Below are positions 14,196 to 24,596 of a DNA stretch of 36,930 nucleotides, piece by piece. Source of the DNA: Aquibium sp. ELW1220 (GTDB taxonomy: Bacteria > Pseudomonadota > Alphaproteobacteria > Rhizobiales > Rhizobiaceae); contig NZ_JAOAOQ010000051.1 in assembly GCF_030398385.1 (NCBI RefSeq), positions 1-36,930 of the forward strand, in the 5' to 3' direction. Position numbers and translations under genes: made by a program. How positions within the stretch are numbered: the stretch's first letter is position 1; the number at the start of each line of letters is the position of its first letter. Under the pieces are notes generated by a model, which saw nothing but the letters and a program-made list of their open reading frames with translations, was not told where the DNA came from and searched no databases.

Positions 14196-15236
14196 ATGCA
14201 TCTGACCAGACGACTCTTCTCGCTTGCCGCCGCAGGCGTGATGTCCCTGGCCGCTTTCGGCGGCGCAGGGGTCGGGGCCGCCATGGCCGAGACCGACATC
14301 AAGTTCACGCTCGACTGGAAGTTCGAAGGCCCCGCCGCCGGCTTCCTGCTCGCCATCGACAACGGCCATTTCGCTGCCGAGGGGCTCAACGTCACCATCG
14401 ACACCGGTGCCGGATCGCGCGAATCGATCCCGCGCGTGGCCACCGGCGCCTACGAGATGGGCTTCGGCGACATCAACGCCCTGATCAAGTTCCTCGACGA
14501 GGATCCGTCCCAGAAGGTCAAGGCGGTCATGATGATCTATGACAAGCCGCCCTTCGCCGTGATCGGCCGGGCCGCGCAGGGCATCACCGAGGATCCGAAG
14601 TCGCTCGAGGGCAAGAAGCTCGGCGCGCCGCCGCCGGACGCCGCCTTCGGCCAGTGGCCGGCCTTCGTCCAGGTCGCGGGCATCGACACGTCGAACATCA
14701 CGATCGAGAATGTCGGCTTCCCGGTGCGCGAGCCGATGCTGGCGCAGGGTGCCGTCGACGCGATCTTCGGCTTCTCCTTCTCCAGCGTCCTGAACCTCAA
14801 GGCGCAGGGCATTCCGGCCGACGACATCGTCACCATCCTGATGGCCGACCACGGGCTCGAACTCTACGGCAACGCCGTCATGGTCAACGAGGATTTCGCC
14901 GCCGCCAATCCCGAGGCCGTCAAGGGCTTCGTGAAGGCCTTGGCGAAGGGCTTTGCCGACGCGGTCGCCGATCCGGAAGCCGGTGTGGCCGCCGTCATGT
15001 CGCGCAACGAGATCCTGACCAAGGAGATCGAGGTCGAGCGTCTCGGCATGGCCAACTCCATGAACATCAAGACGCCCTACGTCGTGGAGAACGGCTTCGG
15101 CGGCGTCGACGAGGCGAAGCTCGCGAAGTCGATCGACCTGCTCAAGATTTCGATGGGCCTCAAGGGCGCGGTGACCGCCGCCGAGGTGTTCGACGCCTCC
15201 TACCTGCCGCCGAAGGAAGAGCGGATGCTGCCGTAA
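14196..15236 (+). CDS. ABC importer substrate-binding protein (NMT1/SsuA/ThiY type)
   Basis: A 346-residue periplasmic binding protein. Residues 1-31 form a signal peptide (RR near the N-terminus, hydrophobic core, cleavage after AMA). The mature part starts TDIKFTLDWKFEGPAAGFLLA, here shown as IKFTLDWKFEGPAAGF, followed by GHFAAEGLNVTID, the usual opening of NMT1/THI5-like proteins that bind nitrate, sulfonates, pyrimidines, riboflavin or other small organics. The CCCFC motif of HMP-binding THI5 is absent. Ligand is unknown. It is the first gene of a three-gene importer operon, with 22 bases to the ATPase gene. Confidence 0.88.
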   Translation: MHLTRRLFSLAAAGVMSLAAFGGAGVGAAMAETDIKFTLDWKFEGPAAGFLLAIDNGHFAAEGLNVTIDTGAGSRESIPRVATGAYEMGFGDINALIKFLDEDPSQKVKAVMMIYDKPPFAVIGRAAQGITEDPKSLEGKKLGAPPPDAAFGQWPAFVQVAGIDTSNITIENVGFPVREPMLAQGAVDAIFGFSFSSVLNLKAQGIPADDIVTILMADHGLELYGNAVMVNEDFAAANPEAVKGFVKALAKGFADAVADPEAGVAAVMSRNEILTKEIEVERLGMANSMNIKTPYVVENGFGGVDEAKLAKSIDLLKISMGLKGAVTAAEVFDASYLPPKEERMLP

Positions 15237-15258
15237 GGCAGCGGCAGGGGGGTCCGCG

Positions 15259-16047
15259 ATGCAGCCGCTCGTCACCATCGACAAGGTGGAGATGCGTTAT
15301 GGGGGAGCTGACGGCCTGCTGGCCGTCAGCGACCTGACGCTCTCCGTCGCCAAGGGAGAGTTCGCCGCCGTGGTCGGTCCGTCCGGCTGCGGCAAGTCCA
15401 CGCTGATGAAGCTGGTCACGGGCCTCTACATCCCGCAGCAGGGCGTGGTCACGGTGGCCGGCGCGCGGGTCACCAAGCCGGTCTCCATCGTCGGCATGGC
15501 CTTCCAGAACCCCACCATGCTGCCCTGGCGCACCACGCTCGACAACATCCTTCTGCCGCTCGAGGTGGTGGAACGCCATCGCGGACGGCTTCGGGCCAAC
15601 AAGGCCGAATACGTCGCCAAGGCCGAGGCGCTGCTGGAGACCGTCGGGCTGAAGGGCTTCGGCCATAAATTCCCCTGGCAGCTGTCGGGCGGCATGCAGC
15701 AGCGCGCCAATCTCTGCCGGGCGCTGATCCACGAGCCGGACCTCCTGATGCTCGACGAGCCGTTCGGCGCTCTCGATTCCTTCACCCGCGAGGAACTCTG
15801 GTGCGTCATCCGCGACCTGCACGCCGCGCAGGGCGTCACCATCGTTCTCGTCACGCACGACCTGCGCGAGGCGACCTTCCTCGCCGACCGCATCTTCGTG
15901 ATGAGTTCGCGGCCCGGCCGCATCATCGAAGAGCGGCGGGTGCCGTTCGCCCGGCCGCGCGACCTCGAGCTCATGTACGATGCGGCCTTCACCGACATCG
16001 TCCACGAACTGCGCAGTTCCATCGCCGACGCACGGAAGGCCGCATGA
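15259..16047 (+). CDS. ABC importer ATPase (NitT/TauT family)
   Basis: A 262-residue ABC ATPase energising the importer. It has Walker A GPSGCGKST (around residue 40), a Q-loop in AFQNPTMLPWR, the signature LSGGMQQR, Walker B LLMLDEPFGALD and a switch His in LVTHDLREA. It most resembles SsuB/TauB/NrtD-like ATPases. A purine-rich GGGGGG stretch before the ATG gives only a moderate ribosome binding site. Its stop overlaps the permease start (ATGA). Confidence 0.93.
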   Translation: MQPLVTIDKVEMRYGGADGLLAVSDLTLSVAKGEFAAVVGPSGCGKSTLMKLVTGLYIPQQGVVTVAGARVTKPVSIVGMAFQNPTMLPWRTTLDNILLPLEVVERHRGRLRANKAEYVAKAEALLETVGLKGFGHKFPWQLSGGMQQRANLCRALIHEPDLLMLDEPFGALDSFTREELWCVIRDLHAAQGVTIVLVTHDLREATFLADRIFVMSSRPGRIIEERRVPFARPRDLELMYDAAFTDIVHELRSSIADARKAA

Positions 16048-16826
16048 GCACGCAAGCGAAAGGTTTCGACTGGGTCCGGGCCGCACCCTGGCTCTACACC
16101 GCCGCGCTGTTCATCCTGTGGGAGGGGGCCGCGCGCGGCTTCGACCTGCCGCAATACATCCTGCCGGCGCCCACCGTCATCGCCCAGGCGATCGTGCAGT
16201 ACTGGTCGGCGATCTGGAAGAACTCGCTGCAGACGCTCTACACCACGCTCGCCGGTTTCCTGCTCGCCGTCGTCGGCGGCCTGGCGCTCGGCATCCTGGT
16301 CGGCTGGTCGCGCTTCATCTATGCCGGGCTCTACCCGCTGATGGTCGGCTTCAACGCCATTCCCAAGGTCGCGCTGGTGCCGGTGCTGGTGATCTGGTTC
16401 GGCATCGGCACGGTCCCGGCGATCCTCACCGCCTTCCTCATCGCCTTCTTCCCGATCGTCGTGAACGTCGCCACCGGCCTCGCCACCATCGAGCCGGAGA
16501 TGGAGGATGTGCTGCGGGCGCTCGGTGCCAAGAAGATGGACATCATGCTGAAGGTCGGCATCCCGCGCTCGATGCCCTATTTCTTCGGCTCGCTGAAGGT
16601 GGCGATCACGCTCGCCTTCGTCGGCTCGGTCATCTCCGAGACGGTGGCGGCCAATTCCGGCCTCGGCCACATGATGCTCGGCGCGCAGTCGCAGTTCAAC
16701 GTGCCGCTGGTCTTCGCCGGTCTCGTCATGCTGGCGATCGAGGGCATCGTCATGTACGCCATCATGGCGTGGATCGAGATGCGCATGACCGGCTGGGCCC
16801 ACCGCAGCCAGACCATGGCGGCGTGA
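16044..16826 (+). CDS. ABC importer permease (NitT/TauT family)
   Basis: A 260-residue BPD-type permease with about six TM segments and the EAA coupling loop VLRALGAKKMDIMLKVGIP (around residues 157-175) that docks on the ATPase. It starts at the ATG at 16044 overlapping the ATPase stop; the longer in-frame extension lies over the ATPase gene. With the binding protein and ATPase it makes a full importer. No enzyme gene is in the operon to indicate the substrate; the next gene, 113 bases on, is an unrelated secreted RNase. Confidence 0.92.
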   Translation: MSTQAKGFDWVRAAPWLYTAALFILWEGAARGFDLPQYILPAPTVIAQAIVQYWSAIWKNSLQTLYTTLAGFLLAVVGGLALGILVGWSRFIYAGLYPLMVGFNAIPKVALVPVLVIWFGIGTVPAILTAFLIAFFPIVVNVATGLATIEPEMEDVLRALGAKKMDIMLKVGIPRSMPYFFGSLKVAITLAFVGSVISETVAANSGLGHMMLGAQSQFNVPLVFAGLVMLAIEGIVMYAIMAWIEMRMTGWAHRSQTMAA

Positions 16827-16939
16827 TTTCCCGGCGCCGTGCGAGCGGCCGGGTACGGACTGTGCGGCGCGTCACAGTCGCGACAGGCGAGACGGGGTAG
16901 GGTGGCGGCGATCCGTCGTCGTCAACGGGAGGAACCGCC

Positions 16940-17965
16940 ATGCGCCTGTCCACCATCCACGGCCTCGTCGCCGCTCTTACAGCCATCGCCGCCGTCCCCG
17001 CCGCCGCCGAGGTGCGGCTCGAAGGCTATTTCATTGCCAGGGACGAATGCGCCGCCACGCAGTCGATCCGCACCGGCGCCAATCCCGGCACGGTGGTCAC
17101 CGAGATCGGCCGCGCCTACGACATGCTTGCCGGCAACAAGGAGCCGCCGAGCCATTTCCTCATCCGCGTCCCCGGTGCGACCCCCGACCGGCGCTGGGTC
17201 AGCACCGGCTGCGGCGTGCATGCGACGGATGCCGGCGGATCGCCCGCGCCGGTGACGCCGCCGGCCGGCGGCGGCGGGGAGGGTGGCGGCCAGGCTGCCA
17301 CGCGGGTCGACCACGTCCTTGCCGCCAGCTGGCAGCCGGGCTTTTGCGAGACGCGGCCCGCCAAGACCGAATGCGAGACGCAGACGCCGGACCGTTTCGA
17401 CGCCAGCCATTTCGCCCTGCACGGGCTGTGGCCGCAGCCGCGCAGCAACGTCTACTGCCAGGTCGCGCCCGACATGGCCGCCGCCGACAAGGCCGGCCGC
17501 TGGGAGGATCTGCCCGACGTCGCTCTGCCGCAGGACGTTCGCGCGGAGCTCGACAAGGTGATGCCGGGCGCCGCCTCCTTCCTCGACCGGCACGAGTGGA
17601 TCAAGCACGGCACCTGCTACGGCGACACCATGGAGGAATACTATTCGGATTCGCTCGCGGTGATGGCCGATCTCAACGCGTCTGCCGTGCGCGACCTCTT
17701 TGCCGCCAACATCGGCGCGACGCTGACCGCGGGCCAGATCCGCGACGCCTTCGACGCGGCCTTCGGCCCCGGCGCGGGTTCGCGGGTCCGGGTGGCCTGC
17801 GTCACCGATCCCTCGAACGGCCGCCGGCTGATCGGCGAACTGACGATCGGCCTGTCGGGCGAGATCGACGGCGAAACGACCCTGTCGGACCTGATCTTCG
17901 CCGCAGCCCCGACCGCCGACGCCGGCTGCCCGCAAGGCATCGTGGATGCGGCGGGGCTGCAGTAG
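16940..17965 (+). CDS. Secreted ribonuclease T2 family protein with extra N-terminal domain
   Basis: A 341-residue RNase T2 homologue that should cleave RNA through a 2',3'-cyclic phosphate in the periplasm or outside the cell. Residues 1-23 are a signal peptide. Residues about 24-100 form an extra Cys-containing domain (DECAAT, STGCGVHAT), followed by a Pro/Gly linker (PPAGGGGEGGG). The RNase domain runs from about 122, with conserved site CAS I FALHGLWPQ (H161) and CAS II HEWIKHGTCY (H218, E219, K222, H223). All catalytic residues are present. The N-terminal domain is not one I recognise. A GGGAGG ribosome binding site precedes the ATG. It stands alone between the ABC importer and parDE. 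Confidence 0.9.
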   Translation: MRLSTIHGLVAALTAIAAVPAAAEVRLEGYFIARDECAATQSIRTGANPGTVVTEIGRAYDMLAGNKEPPSHFLIRVPGATPDRRWVSTGCGVHATDAGGSPAPVTPPAGGGGEGGGQAATRVDHVLAASWQPGFCETRPAKTECETQTPDRFDASHFALHGLWPQPRSNVYCQVAPDMAAADKAGRWEDLPDVALPQDVRAELDKVMPGAASFLDRHEWIKHGTCYGDTMEEYYSDSLAVMADLNASAVRDLFAANIGATLTAGQIRDAFDAAFGPGAGSRVRVACVTDPSNGRRLIGELTIGLSGEIDGETTLSDLIFAAAPTADAGCPQGIVDAAGLQ

Positions 17966-18099
17966 CGGCGTTGCCCGTCGGGAGGCGCTTCAGGACGGGA
18001 GCGGCAGCAGCTCTCCCCTGGAGCGCATTGGACGCGCCGGGAGGGGAACTCCATCGGGCGTTGGTTGCTAACTGTTATCACGCCGTGGTATGAGGAAGG

Positions 18100-18378
18100 A
18101 TGAAAGGGCATACCGTGGCCAGCAGTGCAAACCTCGGAAAGCATCTTGAGACCTACGTTACCGAGCTGGTGAAAACCGGACGGTACAATTCCCGCAGTGA
18201 AGTCCTGCGCGAAGGCGTGCGGCTGGTCGAGGAGCGGGAGAAGCGTCTGACCGTGCTCGACGCGGCTCTCGCGCGCGGTCTCGCCGATGCGGATGCAGGC
18301 CGCACGGTGCCGCTGGAGACGGTCGGGAACCGGCTCGCGGCAAAGTACCGTACCATGGCCGAAGACCGCGACGCGTGA
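18100..18378 (+). CDS. parD: ParD-family antitoxin
   Basis: A 92-residue ParD/CopG-like antitoxin. The N-terminal ribbon-helix-helix reads LGKHLETYVTELVKTGRYNS, then SEVLREGVRLVEERE, the family hallmark; the C-terminal tail (residues 55-92) should bind ParE. The start is uncertain: ATG 18100 has GAGG close upstream, while GTG 18115 would give the more usual VASSANLG beginning with AAAGGG six bases before it. It overlaps parE by GTGA. Confidence 0.92.
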   Translation: MKGHTVASSANLGKHLETYVTELVKTGRYNSRSEVLREGVRLVEEREKRLTVLDAALARGLADADAGRTVPLETVGNRLAAKYRTMAEDRDA

Positions 18379-18674
18379 TCGTCACGCTCACCCGCGAAGC
18401 GGAAGCCGATCTCGAAGCGATCGGCGACTATATCGCGGCCGACAATCCCGCCCGCGCCGTGACATTCGTGCAGGAGCTGGTCGGCAGGTTTGCCCTGCTG
18501 GGCGACATGCCGAGGGCATTTCCGCTGGTGCCCCGCTACGAGCACACCGGCGTGCGACGGCTGCCCCACGGCAACTATCTGATTTTCTACCGGGTGGCAG
18601 AAACCCAGGTCGAGATCCTGCACATCCTGAATGGCGCTCAGAACTACGAACCGCTGCTTTTCCCGGGCGGCTAA
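18375..18674 (+). CDS. parE: ParE-family toxin
   Basis: A 99-residue RelE/ParE-superfamily toxin, probably a gyrase inhibitor of the ParE branch. Typical features are TREAEADLEAIGDYIAADNP at the N-terminus, GVRRLPHGNYLIFYRV in the middle and VEILHILNGAQNYEPLLF at the end. The GTG start sits in a GTGA overlap with the parD stop. The stop codon falls exactly at the edge of an intergenic palindromic repeat (18670-18779), so the repeat abuts the coding end without altering the recognisable domain. Confidence 0.92.
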   Translation: MIVTLTREAEADLEAIGDYIAADNPARAVTFVQELVGRFALLGDMPRAFPLVPRYEHTGVRRLPHGNYLIFYRVAETQVEILHILNGAQNYEPLLFPGG

Positions 18675-18779
18675 AGCATGTCTCCAGAAAGTGGGCACCG
18701 GTTTCGGGTGAAAGACATGCGCGAAAACAAAGACCTAAAGCGTACGGAGCGAATCGGAAAGATCGCGACGCGCTTTAGC
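18670..18779. repeat. Rhizobial-type palindromic repeat with GCTAAAGC/GCTTTAGC ends
   Basis: Bounded by GCTAAAGC (18670-18677) and GCTTTAGC (18772-18779). Within it are inverted CATGTCTCC.. and ..GACATGCG segments and the phrase AAACAAAGACCTAAAGCG, which I recognise as a widespread Hyphomicrobiales intergenic repeat. It lies in the 254-base gap between the convergent parE and DEAD-box helicase genes. The rest of the gap (18780-18928) shows nothing further. Confidence 0.8.
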
Positions 18780-18928
18780 TCCCCGCACAAAGTCAAGCAG
18801 GTGGCCGCGATCTGCGACGAACGAGGGGACCGCACCAGCCGAACGGGCGCGCTCGAAAGGCGGAGCGATGTGCGCGCCACGTCCGATACACTGCCCGCCG
18901 CGATGACGCGCCCGCCGCGGCCCTTCCG

Positions 18929-20986
18929 TCAGCCTTCCGTATTCTTCCGCTTCGCCTTCTTCTCCGCCTTGCCGGCGAAGTCGGGCTTGCCCTTGTCCTT
19001 CGACGGCTTCTTCGGCCCCTTGCGGAAAGGCGCCCGGTCGTCGCCGGCCCGCTCGGCGGTCGCGCGCTCGGCCGGGGCACGGTCCGCCGGGGCAGCGTCG
19101 CGACGCGCCCAGCTGCCTTCCGGCTTGACCGGCTTCTCGGGCCGCTCGTTCCAGGCGGGACGATCGGCGCGCTTCTTCCAGTCGGGGCGGGCGGGCGCCT
19201 CGTCGCGCGTCGCCGGCCTTTCGGGCCTCGCATCACGCGCGGGCTTGTCCTGCCAGCCGCCATGCTCCTTGCGCGGACGGTCGTCGAAGCTCTTGCGGGG
19301 CCGCTCCGTCCGCGGCTCGCCGCTCCAGGCCTTGCGCGGCGACATGTCCGGCGTGCCCGACAGCCGCGTGACGCGGATGTTGTTCTGCAGCGTTCCCTTC
19401 GAACCGATCGCCGCGACCAGCGCATCGGCATGGCTGGCGGCGATCTCCACGAAGGTCTCCTCCGGCTGCATCTTGATGGCGCCGATCTCGGACTTGGTGA
19501 TGGCGTCGGAGCGGCAGAGCATCGGGATCAGCCAGCGCGGCTCGGCATTCTGCTTGCGGCCGACCGACAGCGAGAACCAGACGGTCGCGCCGATGTCGCG
19601 GTCGCGCGGGCGCGGGCCGTCGAGCGGCGCACGCTCGTCGCGGTCGCGCCGGGGACGCGCGTTCGGGTCGACCGGCACGTCGACCAGTTCCTCGGGCGCC
19701 GACCGGCCGGCGCGCCACAGCCGCAGGAAGGCGGCCGCCACCTGCTCCGGCGCATGGCGGGCGAGCAGCTTCTCGACCGTCGAGCCTTCCTCCTCGGTGA
19801 CCGTCTCTGTCAACGCCGCATCCGACAGGAGCCGCTCCTCGTCGCGCGCGGCGACGTCGTCGGCGTTGGGTGCGGCCGCCCAGACGGCGGTGATGTTGGC
19901 CAGCTGCAGCGTGCGCTCGATGCGGCGGCGCGCCGGCATCGGCACGATCAGCGCGCTGATGCCCTTGCGGCCGGCGCGGCCGGTGCGGCCCGAGCGGTGC
20001 AGCAGCGCTTCGGGATTGGTCGGCAGGTCGGCATGGACCACGAGGTCGAGGTTCGGCAGGTCGATGCCGCGGGCCGCCACGTCGGTGGCGATGCAGACGC
20101 GGGCGCGGCCGTCGCGCATGGCCTGCAGCGCGTGCGTGCGCTCGCTCTGGCTGAGCTCGCCCGACAGCGCCACGACCGAAAAGCCGCGGTTGTTGAGCCT
20201 TGCCGTCAGATGGTTCACCGCCGCGCGCGTGTTGCAGAAGACGATGGCGTTGCGCGCCTCGTGGAAGCGCAGCACGTTGACGATGGCATTGTCGCGGTCG
20301 GATGCGGCGACGGGGTGGACGCGGTACTCGATGTCGGCATGCTGCTCGCGGCCGGTCTCGGTGGCGACGCGGACGGCGTTCCTCTGGTAGTTCTCTGCCA
20401 GCGTCGCGATCGGCTTCGACACGGTCGCCGAAAACATCAGCGTGCGGCGCTCGGCCGGCGCTGCCTCCAGGATGAACTCGAGGTCCTCGCGGAAGCCGAG
20501 GTCGAGCATCTCGTCGGCCTCGTCCAGGACCACGGCGCGCAGCGCGCTCATGTCGAGCGCATAGCGGGTGATGTGGTCGCGCAGGCGGCCGGGCGTGCCG
20601 ACGACGATGTGGGCGCCGCGCTCCAGCGCGCGCCGCTCGGTGCGGATGTCCATGCCGCCGACGCAGGAGGCGATCTGCGCGCCGGCGCCGGCATAGAGCC
20701 ATTCCAGCTCGCGCTTCACCTGGAGGGCGAGTTCGCGCGTCGGCGCGATGACGAGGGCGTAGGGGGCCGCCGCATGGCCGAAGCGCTCGTCGTCGCCGAG
20801 CAGCGTCGGCGCCAGCGCCAGGCCGAAGGCCACCGTCTTGCCGGAGCCGGTTCGGGCGGAGACGAGCGCGTCGGCATCGCGCAGCCCGGGTGCCAGCATC
20901 GCCTCCTGCACCGGCGTCAGCGTGGTGTAGCCGCGTTCCTGCAATGCCGTGGCGAGCGCCGGGACGACGCCTTCGAATATGGTCAT
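18929..20986 (-). CDS. DEAD-box ATP-dependent RNA helicase (DeaD/CsdA-like)
   Basis: A 685-residue RNA helicase expected to act in ribosome assembly, cold adaptation or mRNA turnover. Motifs in order: Q motif region, ARTGSGKT (I), APTRELA (Ia), GTPGRLRDH (Ib), LDEADEML (II), MFSATVS (III), IVFCNTR (IV), IATDVAARGIDLP (V) and HRSGRTGRAGR (VI). A DbpA-like RNA-binding domain follows at about 475-545 (VWFSLSVGRKQNAEPRWLIP). The tail from about 560 is a long, low-complexity, Arg/Lys/Asp/Pro-rich region with repeated RPERPA/DRAPAERA-like units, probably disordered and RNA-binding. ATG 20986 precedes MTIFEGVVPALA; an extension to 21043 is unconserved. It is divergent from ettA. Confidence 0.93.
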   Translation of the reverse strand: MTIFEGVVPALATALQERGYTTLTPVQEAMLAPGLRDADALVSARTGSGKTVAFGLALAPTLLGDDERFGHAAAPYALVIAPTRELALQVKRELEWLYAGAGAQIASCVGGMDIRTERRALERGAHIVVGTPGRLRDHITRYALDMSALRAVVLDEADEMLDLGFREDLEFILEAAPAERRTLMFSATVSKPIATLAENYQRNAVRVATETGREQHADIEYRVHPVAASDRDNAIVNVLRFHEARNAIVFCNTRAAVNHLTARLNNRGFSVVALSGELSQSERTHALQAMRDGRARVCIATDVAARGIDLPNLDLVVHADLPTNPEALLHRSGRTGRAGRKGISALIVPMPARRRIERTLQLANITAVWAAAPNADDVAARDEERLLSDAALTETVTEEEGSTVEKLLARHAPEQVAAAFLRLWRAGRSAPEELVDVPVDPNARPRRDRDERAPLDGPRPRDRDIGATVWFSLSVGRKQNAEPRWLIPMLCRSDAITKSEIGAIKMQPEETFVEIAASHADALVAAIGSKGTLQNNIRVTRLSGTPDMSPRKAWSGEPRTERPRKSFDDRPRKEHGGWQDKPARDARPERPATRDEAPARPDWKKRADRPAWNERPEKPVKPEGSWARRDAAPADRAPAERATAERAGDDRAPFRKGPKKPSKDKGKPDFAGKAEKKAKRKNTEG

Positions 20987-21220
20987 GGTAATCTTTCGGG
21001 GTACTGTGTCGCTTGAACGCGGTCCGCCGGCCGGCCGCGTCACCGCGGCGCTGGGCCTTGCTGGTCCATCCTGCGGTCCTCCCTACCGCCTGGAAGGCCG
21101 AATGTACAGGCCACGTCCGCGCATGGCAGCCCGGCGGCATTGCCCCAGACGGCGGTTTCGCTTACATAGCGCCCACAATCTCAACCTTTCCCTCTCATAA
21201 GACGGAGTGCGACGCGCCCC

Positions 21221-22870
<1,650 letters not shown>

Positions 22871-23041
22871 GGTTTTCGGCGTGACCGGCGGGGTGGCGGG
22901 GAGCGTTTCGCGGCGACGTCGCGGGACGCCCGAAGACCGCAACTGGCTGGATGCCGGATGGTTGAGTCGGCGTTCAGGCAACGCGGACGTCTCTGGTCCG
23001 GATGTGCTACGGTCGACGGGCAGGATGAGGACCGCGCTGGC

Positions 23042-23409
23042 GAAGCGGGCGCTCGCACCCGGCCGGAGCTGCGCCACCCCACCTTCGTCATCCCGGAACG
23101 ACGTCCGAGCGCAGCGAAGGACGACGTATCCGGGATCCATGCCTCGGCTGATGTCGTCGGGCGAGACGATGGAAAAGGACCGGTGCCGCGTCTGCGCCGT
23201 CCCGCCTTTCGGCGACGGCCGAGGCATGGATCCCGGGTCTGCGCCTCCGCTTCGCTCCTGCTTCGCCCGGGATGACGAAGGCGAAGGTATGCCGCGGTGA
23301 CGAAGCGGGCGCTCGCACCCCGCCGTAGCTGCGCCACCCCCCTGCCTTCGTCATCCCGGAACGACGTCCAAGCGCAGCGAAGGACGATTTATCCAGGATC
23401 CATGCCTCG
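23042..23409. repeat. Tandemly duplicated GTCATCCCGG palindromic repeat block
   Basis: A segment of about 105 bases starting GAAGCGGGCGCTCGCACCC occurs at 23042-23146 and again at 23302-23409, a period of about 260. The first copy carries a complete palindromic repeat (23087-23276, matching 5811-6007 in layout). The second keeps only the left half-unit (23350-23409) and has small differences (ATTTATCCAGG for ACGTATCCGGG). This fills most of the 774-base gap after ettA. The first 170 bases of that gap (22871-23041) show no feature I can name. Confidence 0.87.
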
Positions 23410-23543
23410 CCCGTTTCGGCCACCCCGCTGCCGCAGTCTCGACGACGGCCACCGAAGACGATGCGGCGCCCACGACCTGGATTTCGACGGCGGCAGCCTG
23501 AAGCTGCGCTTGGGGCTCAACTGAAGCGCGTTTCGCTCTTCCA

Positions 23544-23639
23544 GTCTCGGTCCGCGTCGGCGACTATCGTATCGTCGTGACAATCTCCGACCGTCGGCCA
23601 TTGGCGCCGCACATGGCGGTCGCCCATCCCCGCGAGGTC
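23544..23639 (+). pseudogene. C-terminal remnant of a RelE/ParE-type toxin
   Basis: In the frame of base 23544 the translation includes [17 protein letters not shown] and then [12 protein letters not shown]. This closely follows the C-terminal pattern of RelE-family toxins (RVGDYRVxYxI, then VxHRREVYR). No start, no N-terminal two thirds and no antitoxin are present; the same frame is closed by a stop at 23499-23501, and the frame runs on past the remnant into tam. It looks like a decayed toxin fragment left between the repeat block and tam. The similarity is short, so the call is tentative. Confidence 0.5.
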
Positions 23640-23644
23640 CATCG

Positions 23645-24424
23645 ATGTCTCCCACCCGCCCCGACTGGTCCGCCACGCAATACCTCAAGTTCGAGGACGA
23701 GCGCACGCGCCCCGCGCGCGACCTGCTGGCGCAGGTGCCCGTGGCCGCCCCCCGCCGCGTGGTCGACGTCGGCTGCGGGCCGGGCAATTCGACCGAACTG
23801 CTGGCACAGCGCTGGCCCGACGCCGAAGTGTCCGGCTTCGACACGTCGCCCGACATGATCGAAAAGGCACGCAAACGCCTGCCGGGGCTCGACTTCTCGC
23901 TCGCCGACGCGGCGTCCTGGCAGCCCGCCGAACCGGTCGACGTGATCTTCGCCAATGCCGTGTTCCAATGGTTGCCCGGGCATCCGGCGCTGCTTGCGCG
24001 GCTGATGGGCTTCCTTGCGCCCGGCGGGGCGCTTGCCGTGCAGATGCCCGACAACCTTGCCGAGCCGACGCATCGCCTCATGGTCGAGACGGCCGCCACC
24101 ATGCCTTTTTCGGCGAAGATGGCGGGTGCCGCCCGCGCACCGCTGCCGCCGGTCGCCCATTACTACGACGTGCTGAAGCCGGTCGCGGCGCGGGTCGACC
24201 TCTGGCACACTATCTACAACCACCCGCTGGCCGATGCCGACGCGATCGTCGAATGGCTGCGCTCCACCGGCCTGAAGCCCTTCCTCGACCCGCTCGAGGA
24301 CGACGAGCAGGCGGCATTCCTCGACGCCTATCGCGCCCGAATCGCTGCAGCCCATCCGCCGATGGTCGACGGAAAGGTGCTGCTGCGTTTCCCGCGGCTG
24401 TTCATTCTCGCCAAGAAGGGCTGA
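23645..24424 (+). CDS. tam: Trans-aconitate 2-methyltransferase
   Basis: A 259-residue SAM-dependent methyltransferase of the Tam family, which methylates trans-aconitate to relieve its inhibition of aconitase. The class I motif [20 protein letters not shown] (motif I) is at residues 39-58, followed by [10 protein letters not shown] (motif II) and [13 protein letters not shown] (motif IV). Family-specific segments such as [13 protein letters not shown] and YYDVLKP are present. Its length matches E. coli Tam. The ATG at 23645 has GAGG about nine bases upstream. It appears monocistronic, with a small CGCCGC/GCGGCG hairpin at 24471-24488 after it. Confidence 0.92.
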   Translation: MSPTRPDWSATQYLKFEDERTRPARDLLAQVPVAAPRRVVDVGCGPGNSTELLAQRWPDAEVSGFDTSPDMIEKARKRLPGLDFSLADAASWQPAEPVDVIFANAVFQWLPGHPALLARLMGFLAPGGALAVQMPDNLAEPTHRLMVETAATMPFSAKMAGAARAPLPPVAHYYDVLKPVAARVDLWHTIYNHPLADADAIVEWLRSTGLKPFLDPLEDDEQAAFLDAYRARIAAAHPPMVDGKVLLRFPRLFILAKKG

Positions 24425-24470
24425 CCGATCCGGACGAAAAGCGGCAGGTTGCAAGGGCCCCGCCACGCAA

Positions 24471-24488
24471 CGCCGCTTTGTTGCGGCG
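24471..24488. terminator. Short GC hairpin downstream of tam
   Basis: CGCCGC (24471-24476) and GCGGCG (24483-24488) flank a TTTGTT loop, 46 bases after the tam stop. There is no following T run, so if it acts as a terminator it is a weak one. Confidence 0.3.
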
Positions 24489-24596
24489 CATGATCAGGTT
24501 TGCACCGCGCCGACGCGCGATATACGATGCCGCCGTTACTGCGCGAGAGGAACACCGGTCCGCGGCAGTGCCCGACGGACAGGAAAGACGAAAAGC

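Noticed and set aside
23042-23409. A CRISPR-like array
   Set aside because: The repeats are long, palindromic, only two in number and 260 bases apart, with no regular spacers or cas genes.
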